DNA of 36,528 nt from an uncultured Bacilli bacterium (GTDB taxonomy: Bacteria > Bacillota_I > Bacilli_A > RF39 > UBA660), in contig CANQDC010000006.1 in assembly GCA_947591455.1 (NCBI GenBank), forward strand, positions 1 to 36,528, read 5' to 3'. The stretch's first letter is position 1, and every line of letters begins with the position of its first letter. Shown piece by piece: positions 7,521 to 15,896 of this stretch. The notes below the pieces were generated by a model, which worked only from the letters and a program-made list of their open reading frames with translations, was not told the DNA's origin and searched no databases. The translations under genes were made by a program, and so were the position numbers.

Positions 7521-9179
7521 TTACACCTCTTTTTTCCATATTAATACAGCAACAAATAAACAGACAGTTATCACACTAATTTTATTGGAAAGTTGATCAT
7601 AAATTGTTCCTGTATAATTCATTTCAATTATAGCACTCTTTTTTACTTTTATCTCTATAAAACCTTTTTTATTTTCATAATAAGGGATTTCTTCTTCACT
7701 ATGATCATAAATAGCTTTTATTTGATACCCTAAATAATAAAGACGTGGTAATTCTAAGGTGACTTGTTCTTTTGTATTTACTTGAAATTTTAAATAAGGT
7801 GTTTTATTTTCTATTAATTTGATTTGACCTGTTCCTTCTTCAAGGATTATTTCTTCACTTCTAGTATTTAAATAGTCACTATTTTCTTTTGCTTTATTTG
7901 GTAAATATTCTTCTTGCCAACCCATTCCAATTTGAGACAAATCATATTCATTTTTGGATATCGTTCGATAATTTTGTGTGAATAAGCAAAATAGTGAAAC
8001 GCATATACAAGATAGGATACTAAGCACTATTATTTTCTTTTGTTTGATTTCTTGTAAAGCATAGGAACACAATATACTGACTCCAAAAGCTGTAAGTGTT
8101 CCTAACCGATAGGGAAATTGAATCATTAATAAAAAATTAGGTAATATCATCCAAGGGAAAGCAAGTGAAGACATCCATATTCCTAAAAAGGTACAGATCA
8201 TTCCGGTGGCAAAAAGAAAATCTTTTTTTATTTTTTGTCTCACTTTCTTAAAGCTTTTGATTTGAAAAAATAAATAAATAATTAAAAAAATGGCCACAAT
8301 ATTTATAAAATGATACCCTATATTACGTGACCCAATAAAAAATTGATATGGTTTCAATCCATTCCAATAAACTCCGAAAGGATTCGCCATAGAGTTCTTT
8401 TGAAAAGCTACATAATTATGGGTTAACATGTGTTCTACTAATGGAATTAAAAAAGGTGAAGAAATTCCTAAAACCAAAATCGTAGCGAGTAAAAAATGTT
8501 TTATTTTCTTTTCTGTTTTTAGTTTATTAAAATAGATCAATAATATAATTCCTAAAAATAAGGTAACATAAATTGTCATGACTAAATGCGAAGAAATTAA
8601 ACCGACATACCCTAAAACAAAATATAGATAGAATTTTTTATATTGATTATTTAGTAAATAATACACACTATTAAAAACAATAGGCAAAAAAATAAATACC
8701 AGAGATTCAGCTTCGGCATCTCTTACTATATAATCATATATTTTATAAGGAGCAGTCATATAAAAAATAGTTGATACAAAAGATATGGTTTTATTTTTTG
8801 TAACACATTTCATAAAATGATACATAAATAAACCAGAGAAAGCTATTGAAATAAAATCAGTTATTTTTATCGCTGTAAATACATTTATATTTGGAATCAT
8901 TTTATAAAAAATGACAGCTAGTATATGGACAAGTTGAGGATAAAAAATTCCGGCCCCATACCCAAAATTATGGGCAATCATCGGAAATATTTTTAAAGTA
9001 AATAAATTCTTATAACTCAAATTATAAGATAAAGATAGAATATTTGCTATATGATATCCTGTATCATGCCCTTCAAAATAATTATTATTTAAAATAGGGA
9101 TTAATAAGAATAGAGATATTAATAAAATAATAAAGTAAAATTTATCTAACCATTTCCAAACTTTTTTTAATTTATCCAT
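7521..9179 (-). CDS. Polytopic membrane protein, PTPS-related/YfhO-like (probable GT-C)
   Basis: Large membrane protein of 552 residues, probably a GT-C glycosyltransferase that adds sugars from polyprenyl phosphate donors outside the membrane. About ten hydrophobic segments fill residues 12-415. The first extracellular loop contains EGHDTGYHIANI, resembling the acidic/histidine motif of the 6-pyruvoyl-tetrahydropterin-synthase-related membrane family (PF10131). A soluble region of about 110 residues and a last helix (about 532-548) follow. It sits directly before the GtrB-like gene. GtrB plus GT-C plus a GtrA flippase form known three-component systems; GtrA is far upstream in this same locus. 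The sugar and acceptor cannot be read from sequence. Confidence 0.75.
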   Translation of the reverse strand: MDKLKKVWKWLDKFYFIILLISLFLLIPILNNNYFEGHDTGYHIANILSLSYNLSYKNLFTLKIFPMIAHNFGYGAGIFYPQLVHILAVIFYKMIPNINVFTAIKITDFISIAFSGLFMYHFMKCVTKNKTISFVSTIFYMTAPYKIYDYIVRDAEAESLVFIFLPIVFNSVYYLLNNQYKKFYLYFVLGYVGLISSHLVMTIYVTLFLGIILLIYFNKLKTEKKIKHFLLATILVLGISSPFLIPLVEHMLTHNYVAFQKNSMANPFGVYWNGLKPYQFFIGSRNIGYHFINIVAIFLIIYLFFQIKSFKKVRQKIKKDFLFATGMICTFLGIWMSSLAFPWMILPNFLLMIQFPYRLGTLTAFGVSILCSYALQEIKQKKIIVLSILSCICVSLFCLFTQNYRTISKNEYDLSQIGMGWQEEYLPNKAKENSDYLNTRSEEIILEEGTGQIKLIENKTPYLKFQVNTKEQVTLELPRLYYLGYQIKAIYDHSEEEIPYYENKKGFIEIKVKKSAIIEMNYTGTIYDQLSNKISVITVCLFVAVLIWKKEV

Positions 9180-9221
9180 TTTATATCACTTCTTAAATTA
9201 TAATATATCAAAAAATGAATT

Positions 9222-10016
9222 TTAATTCTTTAATTGATTATTTTTTTCAGAAACAGCATACAATTTTACAAGAATTTTGGCTATACAATTTGGCCAAAAT
9301 TTTTTAAACATAATATAATCCTCTTCTATTCTAATATTATTATTTATAATTTCAGTAGTAGTTGAATTTTCGTGAATTCTATGTCCCATTAAATACTTAT
9401 TTATATATATAAATTTACCTTTTAATTTAGATAATCTTTCCCAAGCCAACCAATCTACGTCACATTTCATTTCACTTGCAAATATCTCTTTAGGACAACT
9501 TTTTTTCACAAAAGTTACAGATGGGCATCCTATTGCATCTCCAAAACAAATTGCACTTCTTTTCATTATTTTTAAACCGGCAAAACTATGTAAACGCAAA
9601 GGCAATAATAATATTTTTTTTAATTTTAAATTAAGGTTTTTATATTCTTTTTGAGCGCCTTTTATTTCATAATAATTAGGAAATAATATAATTGCATTTT
9701 TATTTTTTTTATATGCATTTACTATTTCTTCAGCATAATTTTCATCGTAAATATCATCTTGATGAGCAATAGTAACTAAATCTGTTTTGGCAGCAGATAC
9801 AGCAAAATCAAAGTCATAACCAATTCCTTTTTTTACTTTATTTATAATTACTTGTAATTTATATTTTTTGGCAATTTTTTTTATAAAATCATTAGGAGTT
9901 GAGGTGGCTATTACAATATATGATTTTATTGTTTGGTTTACAACCGATTTAATACATTCTTCTAAATAATTTGATTCTTTATAAGCTAACACTACAAAAG
10001 TATGAGATGGTTTCAA
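9222..10016 (-). CDS. Glycosyltransferase family 2
   Basis: Cytoplasmic GT2 enzyme of 264 residues with a GT-A fold and no membrane helix. Visible motifs: FVVLAYKESNYLEECIKSV at the N-terminus and TIAHQDDIYDENYAEE (about 84-100), where HQDD is the metal/donor site. CDVDWLAWERLS further on fits the acceptor-side ED-type motif. It begins with TTG at 10016: AGGAAGTGAT lies just upstream, overlapping the end of the acyltransferase gene, and no in-frame ATG is nearby. The acyltransferase stop lies 4 nt before it, so translation is probably coupled. Donor and acceptor are unknown. Confidence 0.85.
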   Translation of the reverse strand: MKPSHTFVVLAYKESNYLEECIKSVVNQTIKSYIVIATSTPNDFIKKIAKKYKLQVIINKVKKGIGYDFDFAVSAAKTDLVTIAHQDDIYDENYAEEIVNAYKKNKNAIILFPNYYEIKGAQKEYKNLNLKLKKILLLPLRLHSFAGLKIMKRSAICFGDAIGCPSVTFVKKSCPKEIFASEMKCDVDWLAWERLSKLKGKFIYINKYLMGHRIHENSTTTEIINNNIRIEEDYIMFKKFWPNCIAKILVKLYAVSEKNNQLKN

Positions 10017-10020
10017 TATA

Positions 10021-11014
10021 TCACTTCCTAGTTAATTTGTTTGTAATTTTGTTTAATATATAAGCCATAATTAATGTTGGTATTATCGATAGACTAAAAT
10101 TTAAATATGGATTATTACTAGGAACAAGTTCATAAATAATTTGTTGAATTAAAAAGCCCCATAAATAAATTTCATAAGAAAGTTTTAATATATTTTCTTT
10201 AGTAAATACTTTCTTACACTCAAATGATAACCAAAGACATAAATATGGTATCGTTATTATTTTAACATATAAAAAAATATTAAGGAATAAACTAATAATA
10301 GTAATTAAAAATAAAATACATGCATATCTATTTTTTAAAGGAATTTTATCAAAATAAATATAAGTAATCATTCCCATATAAAATAGAAAAAATAATGGAA
10401 GAACTGATTCTAATGTAGGAAAATACATATATAATATCTTTTGAAATAATAAACAACCTAAGAAAAGAATAAAAGTATATTTAAAATTTTTTTTATTTAT
10501 AATTTTTATTTTATAAGCTATAAAACAGAAAATATAACATAAAAATTCTACTGGTAGTGTCCATAAAGACCCATTCGTGGATAAAGAATAAATATGATTT
10601 GTCCATAAACCTATTATTTTATGCGTTGTTATTAACAAAGAATTTTTTATTAAATATAGATAGGGAGAAGAATCCATAAAGTATTCTTTTAATGATACAT
10701 TTGTAAATAATGGTCCAACGATAAAAACGGTACATAGAAGAACTAAAAATAAAGATGGGAAAATACGCTTTATTCTTTTCTTAAAAAATGTAAACCCCCC
10801 CCCCTGAGGAGATTAACGACTTAGTTATTAAAAAACCACTAAAAAATAAGAAAATACATACACTTAAATTTCCTAAATCCAGTTGTCCATGAGTAAGTCT
10901 ATTAACAGGATCAAAAAAATTGGGACCATTCGTAATGGGAAAAGCATGCGAAAAAATTACCAAAATTGCTGATACAAATTTTATTAATGAAATATTATTA
11001 TTTTTTGTATTCAT
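10021..11014 (-). CDS. Acyltransferase 3 (OafA-like), frame broken at a 10-G tract
   Basis: Membrane O-acyltransferase (often O-acetyltransferase) expected to decorate the polysaccharide. The first part (11014-10781) has SLIKFVSAILVIFSHAFPIT and a second helix ending FLFFSGFLITKSL, typical of the family N-terminus. The frame then meets ten G (10804-10795) and ends at TAA (10781). With nine G the frame would read on through GGGFTFFKKRIKRIFPSLF and the rest of the family fold to 10021, giving 330 residues and about ten helices. The span is 994 nt, one base over a multiple of three. Either the gene is phase-variable and OFF in this sequence, or the tract length was miscalled; nothing else is damaged. 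The start has no clear ribosome binding site and follows the DUF4422 stop by 2 nt. Confidence 0.85.
10795..10804. repeat. 10-bp C:G homopolymer inside the acyltransferase gene
   Basis: Ten C on the plus strand (ten G on the coding strand), encoding Gly-Gly-Gly just after the second membrane helix, in a predicted loop that should tolerate length change. Runs this long are exceptional in such AT-rich DNA. Nine or twelve G give a full-length protein; ten or eleven stop early. Confidence 0.9.
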
Positions 11015-11016
11015 TT

Positions 11017-11802
11017 TTAACTTTTTTGATGAATAATACGTTTATATGATTTTTTTAAAATCGTTTTTAAAGAATCTTTTTCTAATGATAAAATTTGTAC
11101 ATTTCCAACTTTTAAATTATTATGATAATTTACCCACACATTCATTAATCTTTCACTTAAAAATCCATATATTCTTTTTTGGAGAACGGAATAATTTTTT
11201 ATATTAGTTTGTTTTTCAACTTCAAATAAAATATTGAAAAGCCATTCGCAATATTCATTAAATAATTTTTTAGGCATAATAAACATATTGCAAATAAACA
11301 TTTTATGTTTTTTCATAGTTTGCTTATAGCATTCTAAATATTCAGGATATAATTTTTCAATAACGCTTTCTGTTACTTTTAAATCAGAAATATAATGTTG
11401 TTGCTTATACTTGGATTCAATATTTTTAGTATATAAATTTATATATTGACTCACAATAATATCATATTGATTTAATAAATCCTCTATTTCTTTTCTATTT
11501 AATATAAGTTCATATTTGTTTTTACATTTTTTTATTTCTTTTTTACTTTTTAAAGTAAAATATCTCCTATAATGATTTAAACCTATATAGTCACAATTTA
11601 AATTTTTCCAAGCCCAATATAAAGCTGTTAATTCACAATAATTAGGATTTTTTATAGAAATATTATCGTTGGTATTATCTTGTAAATATCCTAAATTTGG
11701 TTTCCCTTCTGCTCCTACTTGAATTGGCATATAAATATCATCACTTGGCATTTGATATTTTTTATGAGTTGCCACTAAAATTTTTATATCTTTCTTTTTC
11801 AT
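11017..11802 (-). CDS. DUF4422 capsular polysaccharide glycosyltransferase
   Basis: Soluble protein of 261 residues in the DUF4422 family, found in capsule and exopolysaccharide loci and regarded as glycosyltransferases. Family-type motifs: ILVATHKKYQMPSDDIYMPI at the N-terminus, then VGAEGK, ISIKNPNYCELTALYWAWKN and the signature YIGLNHYRRYF (about 75-85). FICNMFIMPKKLFNEYCEWL follows later. The start has AAGGAT before the ATG. It lies 5 nt after glf and 2 nt before the acyltransferase gene. Its position beside glf makes a galactofuranosyl role conceivable, but nothing in the protein proves it. Confidence 0.85.
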   Translation of the reverse strand: MKKKDIKILVATHKKYQMPSDDIYMPIQVGAEGKPNLGYLQDNTNDNISIKNPNYCELTALYWAWKNLNCDYIGLNHYRRYFTLKSKKEIKKCKNKYELILNRKEIEDLLNQYDIIVSQYINLYTKNIESKYKQQHYISDLKVTESVIEKLYPEYLECYKQTMKKHKMFICNMFIMPKKLFNEYCEWLFNILFEVEKQTNIKNYSVLQKRIYGFLSERLMNVWVNYHNNLKVGNVQILSLEKDSLKTILKKSYKRIIHQKS

Positions 11803-11807
11803 AAATA

Positions 11808-12914
11808 TTATCCTTCTAATTTTGCAAATAAATTTAATGATGATTCTATTACATCATCCATATCATAATACTTGTATTCAGCCAGTCTTCCTCCAAAAAT
11901 TACTTTATTTTCTTTTTGAGCAAGTTTTCGATAATCATCTGCTAATTTATTATTTCGATCATCATTCATTACATAATATGCTTCTTTTTCTGGATTCCAA
12001 TCGTCTGGATACTCATACGTTACAACAGTTTTTTCTTGATTGCCATATTCGAAATGTTTATGTTCAATTACTCTTGTATATGGAATTTCTCTTTCTGTAT
12101 AATTAACAACTGCATTCCCTTGATAATTTTTTTCATTAATTATTTTTGTTTCAAATCTTAACGATCTATATTCTAATCTTCCCAGTTGAAAATTAAAATA
12201 CTCATCTAACATACCCGTAAAAATTACTTTTTCACACATATTATCAAATTTATCTTTATTGTCAAAATAATTAGTATTTAATTTAACTTCTATTCCTTCT
12301 AACATATTTTCTACTAATTTGGTATATCCTCCTATAGGAATACCTTGATATAAATCATTAAAGTAATTATTATCATAAATAAAACGAACAGGTAATCTTT
12401 TAATAATAAAAGCTGGCAATTCTGTACAACTTCTACCCCATTGTTTTTCTGTATATCCTTTTACTAATTTTTCATAAATACTTCTTCCTACTAAAGATAT
12501 GGCTTGCTCTTCTAAATTCCTAGGTTCTCCTTTAATTTCAGCTTTTTCTTTTTCTATTTTATTCATTGCATCTTGTGGAGTAAAAACATCTGGCCAAATT
12601 TTTGAAAAAGTATTCATATTAAATGGCATATTATATACTTCATTTTTATATCGAGCTATTGGAGAATTTGTATATCTATTAAACTCAGCAAATTGATTAA
12701 CAAATTGCCATACTTCTTTATTATCTGTATGAAATATATGAGCTCCATATTTATGTACATTTATTCCCTCAATATTTTCGGTATAAACGTTTCCTGCAAT
12801 GTGATTTCTTTTATCTATTACTAAAACTTTTTTCCCTTTTTCCTTTGCTTTATATGCAAAAGTTGCTCCAAATAGTCCTGCGCCTACTATAACATAATCA
12901 TATTCTCTATTCAT
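11808..12914 (-). CDS. glf: UDP-galactopyranose mutase
   Basis: FAD enzyme that interconverts UDP-galactopyranose and UDP-galactofuranose in the cytoplasm, so the glycan likely contains galactofuranose. The N-terminal dinucleotide-binding motif YVIVGAGLFGATFA is followed by VIDKRNHIAGNVY and the substrate-region motif YGAHIFHTD. Further family motifs are YTEKQWG, LPVRFIYDNNYFND and the C-terminal FGGRLAEYKYYDMDDVI. The length (368) is normal and nothing is missing. AGGAG lies 7 nt upstream of the ATG. A 194-nt gap, the largest inside the locus, separates it from the preceding activase gene and holds a decayed fragment. Confidence 0.97.
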   Translation of the reverse strand: MNREYDYVIVGAGLFGATFAYKAKEKGKKVLVIDKRNHIAGNVYTENIEGINVHKYGAHIFHTDNKEVWQFVNQFAEFNRYTNSPIARYKNEVYNMPFNMNTFSKIWPDVFTPQDAMNKIEKEKAEIKGEPRNLEEQAISLVGRSIYEKLVKGYTEKQWGRSCTELPAFIIKRLPVRFIYDNNYFNDLYQGIPIGGYTKLVENMLEGIEVKLNTNYFDNKDKFDNMCEKVIFTGMLDEYFNFQLGRLEYRSLRFETKIINEKNYQGNAVVNYTEREIPYTRVIEHKHFEYGNQEKTVVTYEYPDDWNPEKEAYYVMNDDRNNKLADDYRKLAQKENKVIFGGRLAEYKYYDMDDVIESSLNLFAKLEG

Positions 12915-12933
12915 CTTTATTTCTCCTGTCTTC

Positions 12934-13044
12934 TCATAAAAATTGTTTATATCCTGCTATAATAATACAAAATGATTTATTATTCTTATTTCGATTAATA
13001 AATTGATATTTTCCTTTTATTCTTTTCTTTTTTTTATTTTTCAC
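12934..13044 (-). pseudogene. Possible remnant of a deleted glycosyltransferase gene
   Basis: A 36-codon open frame (GTG to TGA) reads KNNKSFCIIIAGYKQFL near its end. This resembles, from memory, the N-terminal start of the Rossmann domain in some bacterial sugar transferases, then stops. The frame is also open for 12 codons upstream of the GTG. The preceding activase stop codon overlaps a good ribosome binding sequence (TAGGAG, 13111-13106) that has no start codon at the right distance. Together these suggest a deletion scar. No promoter or terminator is evident in the 12915-13108 gap. It could equally be meaningless AT-rich sequence. Confidence 0.3.
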
Positions 13045-13108
13045 ATATGCACTATGTTTACACACATAGAATTTTTAGCTAAGTTATATATATACTTATT
13101 TTTTTCTC

Positions 13109-13882
13109 CTATATATTTATTATTTTAACATTTATTCCGCTTATTTTAAAAATTTTATATACTTTTTCTAGCATTTCATCTGATACTTCGGTTAATTCTT
13201 CCGGTTCAATCCCTATCGATTGATATTTACTTAAAGCCAAATTATGAATTTTAAAAATTTCGACATTTTTATAATTATATTTTTTCAAGGCCTTAATCAA
13301 AAGTTCAATATTATTATCTTTTAAAGTATATTCATTACTAAAAGGTATTCGAAAAATATCAATAGTTATATTTTTATATTTTAAAAAATCTAAATTTTTA
13401 AAATATAATTCTATATCTCCATTTAGGATGTTTTTGCATTCATCCGCATCTAATATTTTCATATCAATAATCCATTCATTTACATAGTCAACTGCCTCTT
13501 GAATTAATTCTGTTTGAACTTGTAATGCCGTTTCAAAACATATATTTATCTTTTTTTCTTTTAATTTTTTTAATAAAGGAAGCATTGCTTTTATTTGAAG
13601 TAAGGGTTCTCCTCCTGAGAATGTTACTCCACCATTATCTAACGTATAATAATCATAATCTTTCATGATTTCATTAAATAATTCATCACAAGTATAATCT
13701 TTTCCAAAAATGCCTTTTTCTTTTGTATTCTGATTGTAATATTCAGTAAAATTATAACTTTTATTTTCTGGATTCGCACACCAAGGGCAATTTAAGTTGC
13801 AACCTTTTAAAAAAATTGTAGTACGAATCCCTGGGCCATCATGTAAACTAAATCTTTGAATATTAGATACTCTTACCTTCAT
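13109..13882 (-). CDS. Glycyl radical enzyme activase (radical SAM, PflA-like)
   Basis: Radical SAM protein of 257 residues that would install the glycyl radical on the enzyme encoded directly upstream. The N-terminus SLHDGPGIRTTIFLKGC is the activase signature, and the 4Fe-4S site is C28-x3-C32-x2-C35 (CNLNCPWC). GGVTFSGGEP (84-93) binds SAM. Between C35 and G84 there is one cysteine, so the extra ferredoxin-like domain of many diol-dehydratase activases is absent; size and layout are those of PflA. The gene overlaps the glycyl radical enzyme by 20 nt, which implies coupled expression and a dedicated pair. The substrate is therefore almost certainly the neighbouring protein. Confidence 0.92.
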   Translation of the reverse strand: MKVRVSNIQRFSLHDGPGIRTTIFLKGCNLNCPWCANPENKSYNFTEYYNQNTKEKGIFGKDYTCDELFNEIMKDYDYYTLDNGGVTFSGGEPLLQIKAMLPLLKKLKEKKINICFETALQVQTELIQEAVDYVNEWIIDMKILDADECKNILNGDIELYFKNLDFLKYKNITIDIFRIPFSNEYTLKDNNIELLIKALKKYNYKNVEIFKIHNLALSKYQSIGIEPEELTEVSDEMLEKVYKIFKISGINVKIINI

Positions 13883-15893
13883 TTTTCAAAGCTCTTTCTA
13901 TTAATAAATTTTTATAATTTTCTGGTAAATCATTAAAATAAGCACTGAATCCCCAAACTCGCACAATTAAATTTTCATATTGTTTTGGATTTGCTTTTGC
14001 TTTTATCAATGTGTCACTACTAGTTACATTCATTTGCATTTGAAAAAATCCTAAAGAAATACTTAATATTAAAAAATTAACCATTTTATCAAAATTATTT
14101 TCAATAAATGAAGGAGTAATCATAAAATCTATTACGTTTCCATTAAATCGGCTACTTGAATAATCTAATTTTGAAGCAAACTGTATTAATTCTGTATAGG
14201 CTACGGAAGCTTTATCTGAAGAAATATGTACTCCAAATGGGTCATCATTTTTACGTCCATCAAATGAAGCAGCTACATGCATTGATTTTGTAATATAAGA
14301 TGGAGCACTTAAACCAAATTTAAATTTTCCACCTAATTTATTTACATGATTATTTAATATATCATTTACTTTTTTAGTTATTGTATTTGTTAATTCAATA
14401 ATTTCTTTTGAATCTGTACCATATCGTATAGGCTGTTTTTTTAAATCTATTATAATATTTTCGTTTTCAAAATAATTATTTTGACGTAATGTATTTATTT
14501 GCGATAATTGATAAGTTTTTTTATCAAATACAAAATGTTTAATATTATATAAACTATTTACCACATTACTTAATGAAACAGAAGTAAAACCGTAATGATT
14601 ATACTTTGCTCCTCCATAAGCAATATCTTTCGCATTTTTATTACAATTCTCAGTAAATAAGGATAATAATGGAGATTCTTCCCATTCAATGCTATTTATT
14701 TTTTCAATATATTCTAAAATATAATCTTGTAAAAATTGTATATATGTTTCTAAAAATTGTTCAAAAGTTTCTACATTATCTAGTTCTATACTATCTATCA
14801 TTTTCAAGAAAGGTTCCATGTAAACAATGGAATCAATATTATTTTGATCAAACGATTTCCCTGGTATAAATGGTTCCCAACAAGCTGAAGTAGCATAATT
14901 ATAAGCATCTTTTTTGTCATATCCATAGTCAATAAGTTTTGGAATAATGACATCATCATTCGAAAATAATGGACACCCTATTCCTGTTTGAATACATTTT
15001 AATGATACTTCCATTAAATCTTTCGGAATATTTTTAGCTACTCGCAATAATATTTTTGGATCAGGCAAAGATAAATCATGTAGAACTTCAATAAATAAAT
15101 ATGTAAGATCATTATAAAAATATTTTCCATTAGGTTCTAAACCACCAAGTATTATTATTTGTCCTGTATCTCCTAATAAAGAATTACTTTTAAACCAGAA
15201 ATTTTGATGTAATGTTTCTATAAAGTCTTTTATTAATTTTTTAGCTTTTTCAACTGTTAAATTTTTTTCTTTTATATCTTGCTTATAAAGTTTGTCTAAA
15301 ATTTTATCTAAACGTCCTAACCCATTTAAACATAATCCTGATTGCCATATTAATTGATTAAAAAATAAAATACGTTGTAATGCTTCTTCAAATGAAGTTG
15401 CTTCTTTGGTTTTTATATTTTGAAAATAATTAATCAATTTCTTTTTATCTTTACGCGTACTTTTTGTGATTTTATCACATATACGATTAATATATTCTTC
15501 TATTCCTAATATCAGTTGTTCCTGACTATCTTTAAATTTCCCTGAAGTGATTTTTAAATTGTCTTTTTTTAAATTTATTAAAGAGTTATGAATCACTTTT
15601 GAATAATCAATAGTCAAATTATCTATCATACGATTTTCACGAGGAACAATTTTAAACACATCTAAAGTATAAATAAAATGATTATTCGTATCGATATTTA
15701 TTTTGGCTTTGTTAAAAACTTTTCTAATTTGTTCTCCTTTTAATAATTTTTTACTTGGAGTATAAAAATTAAAAATAGATTGAATACTAAATATCAAAGT
15801 TTTCCATATATTTTTATATTTACGGTGAAATAAATAAATTAATCGAATTCGTGCAATATTTGTTTTCCCAATAATTTTTTTTATTGTTTCCAT
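13863..15893 (-). CDS. Glycyl radical enzyme of unknown specificity
   Basis: Oxygen-sensitive radical enzyme of 676 residues. The thiyl-radical site is C338 in ATSACWEPFIPG, with E340 two residues on: the C-x-E arrangement of glycerol, propanediol and choline-type enzymes, not the paired cysteines of pyruvate formate-lyase. The upstream NDDVIIPKLIDYGYDKKDA also matches that group. The radical glycine is G648 in VRVWGFSAYFNDLP, with an unusual tryptophan before the glycine. It is shorter than the usual 750-850 residues, mainly at the N-terminus, where a basic segment (about 1-45) has no counterpart I know. The start is firm (AGAGGT before the ATG), 3 nt after the flippase gene. The context implies a role in making or altering a glycan building block; the substrate is unknown. 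Confidence 0.92.
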   Translation of the reverse strand: METIKKIIGKTNIARIRLIYLFHRKYKNIWKTLIFSIQSIFNFYTPSKKLLKGEQIRKVFNKAKINIDTNNHFIYTLDVFKIVPRENRMIDNLTIDYSKVIHNSLINLKKDNLKITSGKFKDSQEQLILGIEEYINRICDKITKSTRKDKKKLINYFQNIKTKEATSFEEALQRILFFNQLIWQSGLCLNGLGRLDKILDKLYKQDIKEKNLTVEKAKKLIKDFIETLHQNFWFKSNSLLGDTGQIIILGGLEPNGKYFYNDLTYLFIEVLHDLSLPDPKILLRVAKNIPKDLMEVSLKCIQTGIGCPLFSNDDVIIPKLIDYGYDKKDAYNYATSACWEPFIPGKSFDQNNIDSIVYMEPFLKMIDSIELDNVETFEQFLETYIQFLQDYILEYIEKINSIEWEESPLLSLFTENCNKNAKDIAYGGAKYNHYGFTSVSLSNVVNSLYNIKHFVFDKKTYQLSQINTLRQNNYFENENIIIDLKKQPIRYGTDSKEIIELTNTITKKVNDILNNHVNKLGGKFKFGLSAPSYITKSMHVAASFDGRKNDDPFGVHISSDKASVAYTELIQFASKLDYSSSRFNGNVIDFMITPSFIENNFDKMVNFLILSISLGFFQMQMNVTSSDTLIKAKANPKQYENLIVRVWGFSAYFNDLPENYKNLLIERALKNEGKSI

Positions 15894-15896
15894 AAA

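Noticed and set aside
12934-13044. TGA recoded as tryptophan (the fragment would read on as FLWED)
   Set aside because: All large genes in the window are full length under the standard code, use TGG for tryptophan, and some end normally at TGA; the recoded frame also stops again after nine more codons.
13863-15893. Annotation of the glycyl radical enzyme as pyruvate formate-lyase
   Set aside because: The active site has a single cysteine in C-x-E, not the adjacent cysteine pair of pyruvate formate-lyase, and the flanking residues match diol-dehydratase-like enzymes.
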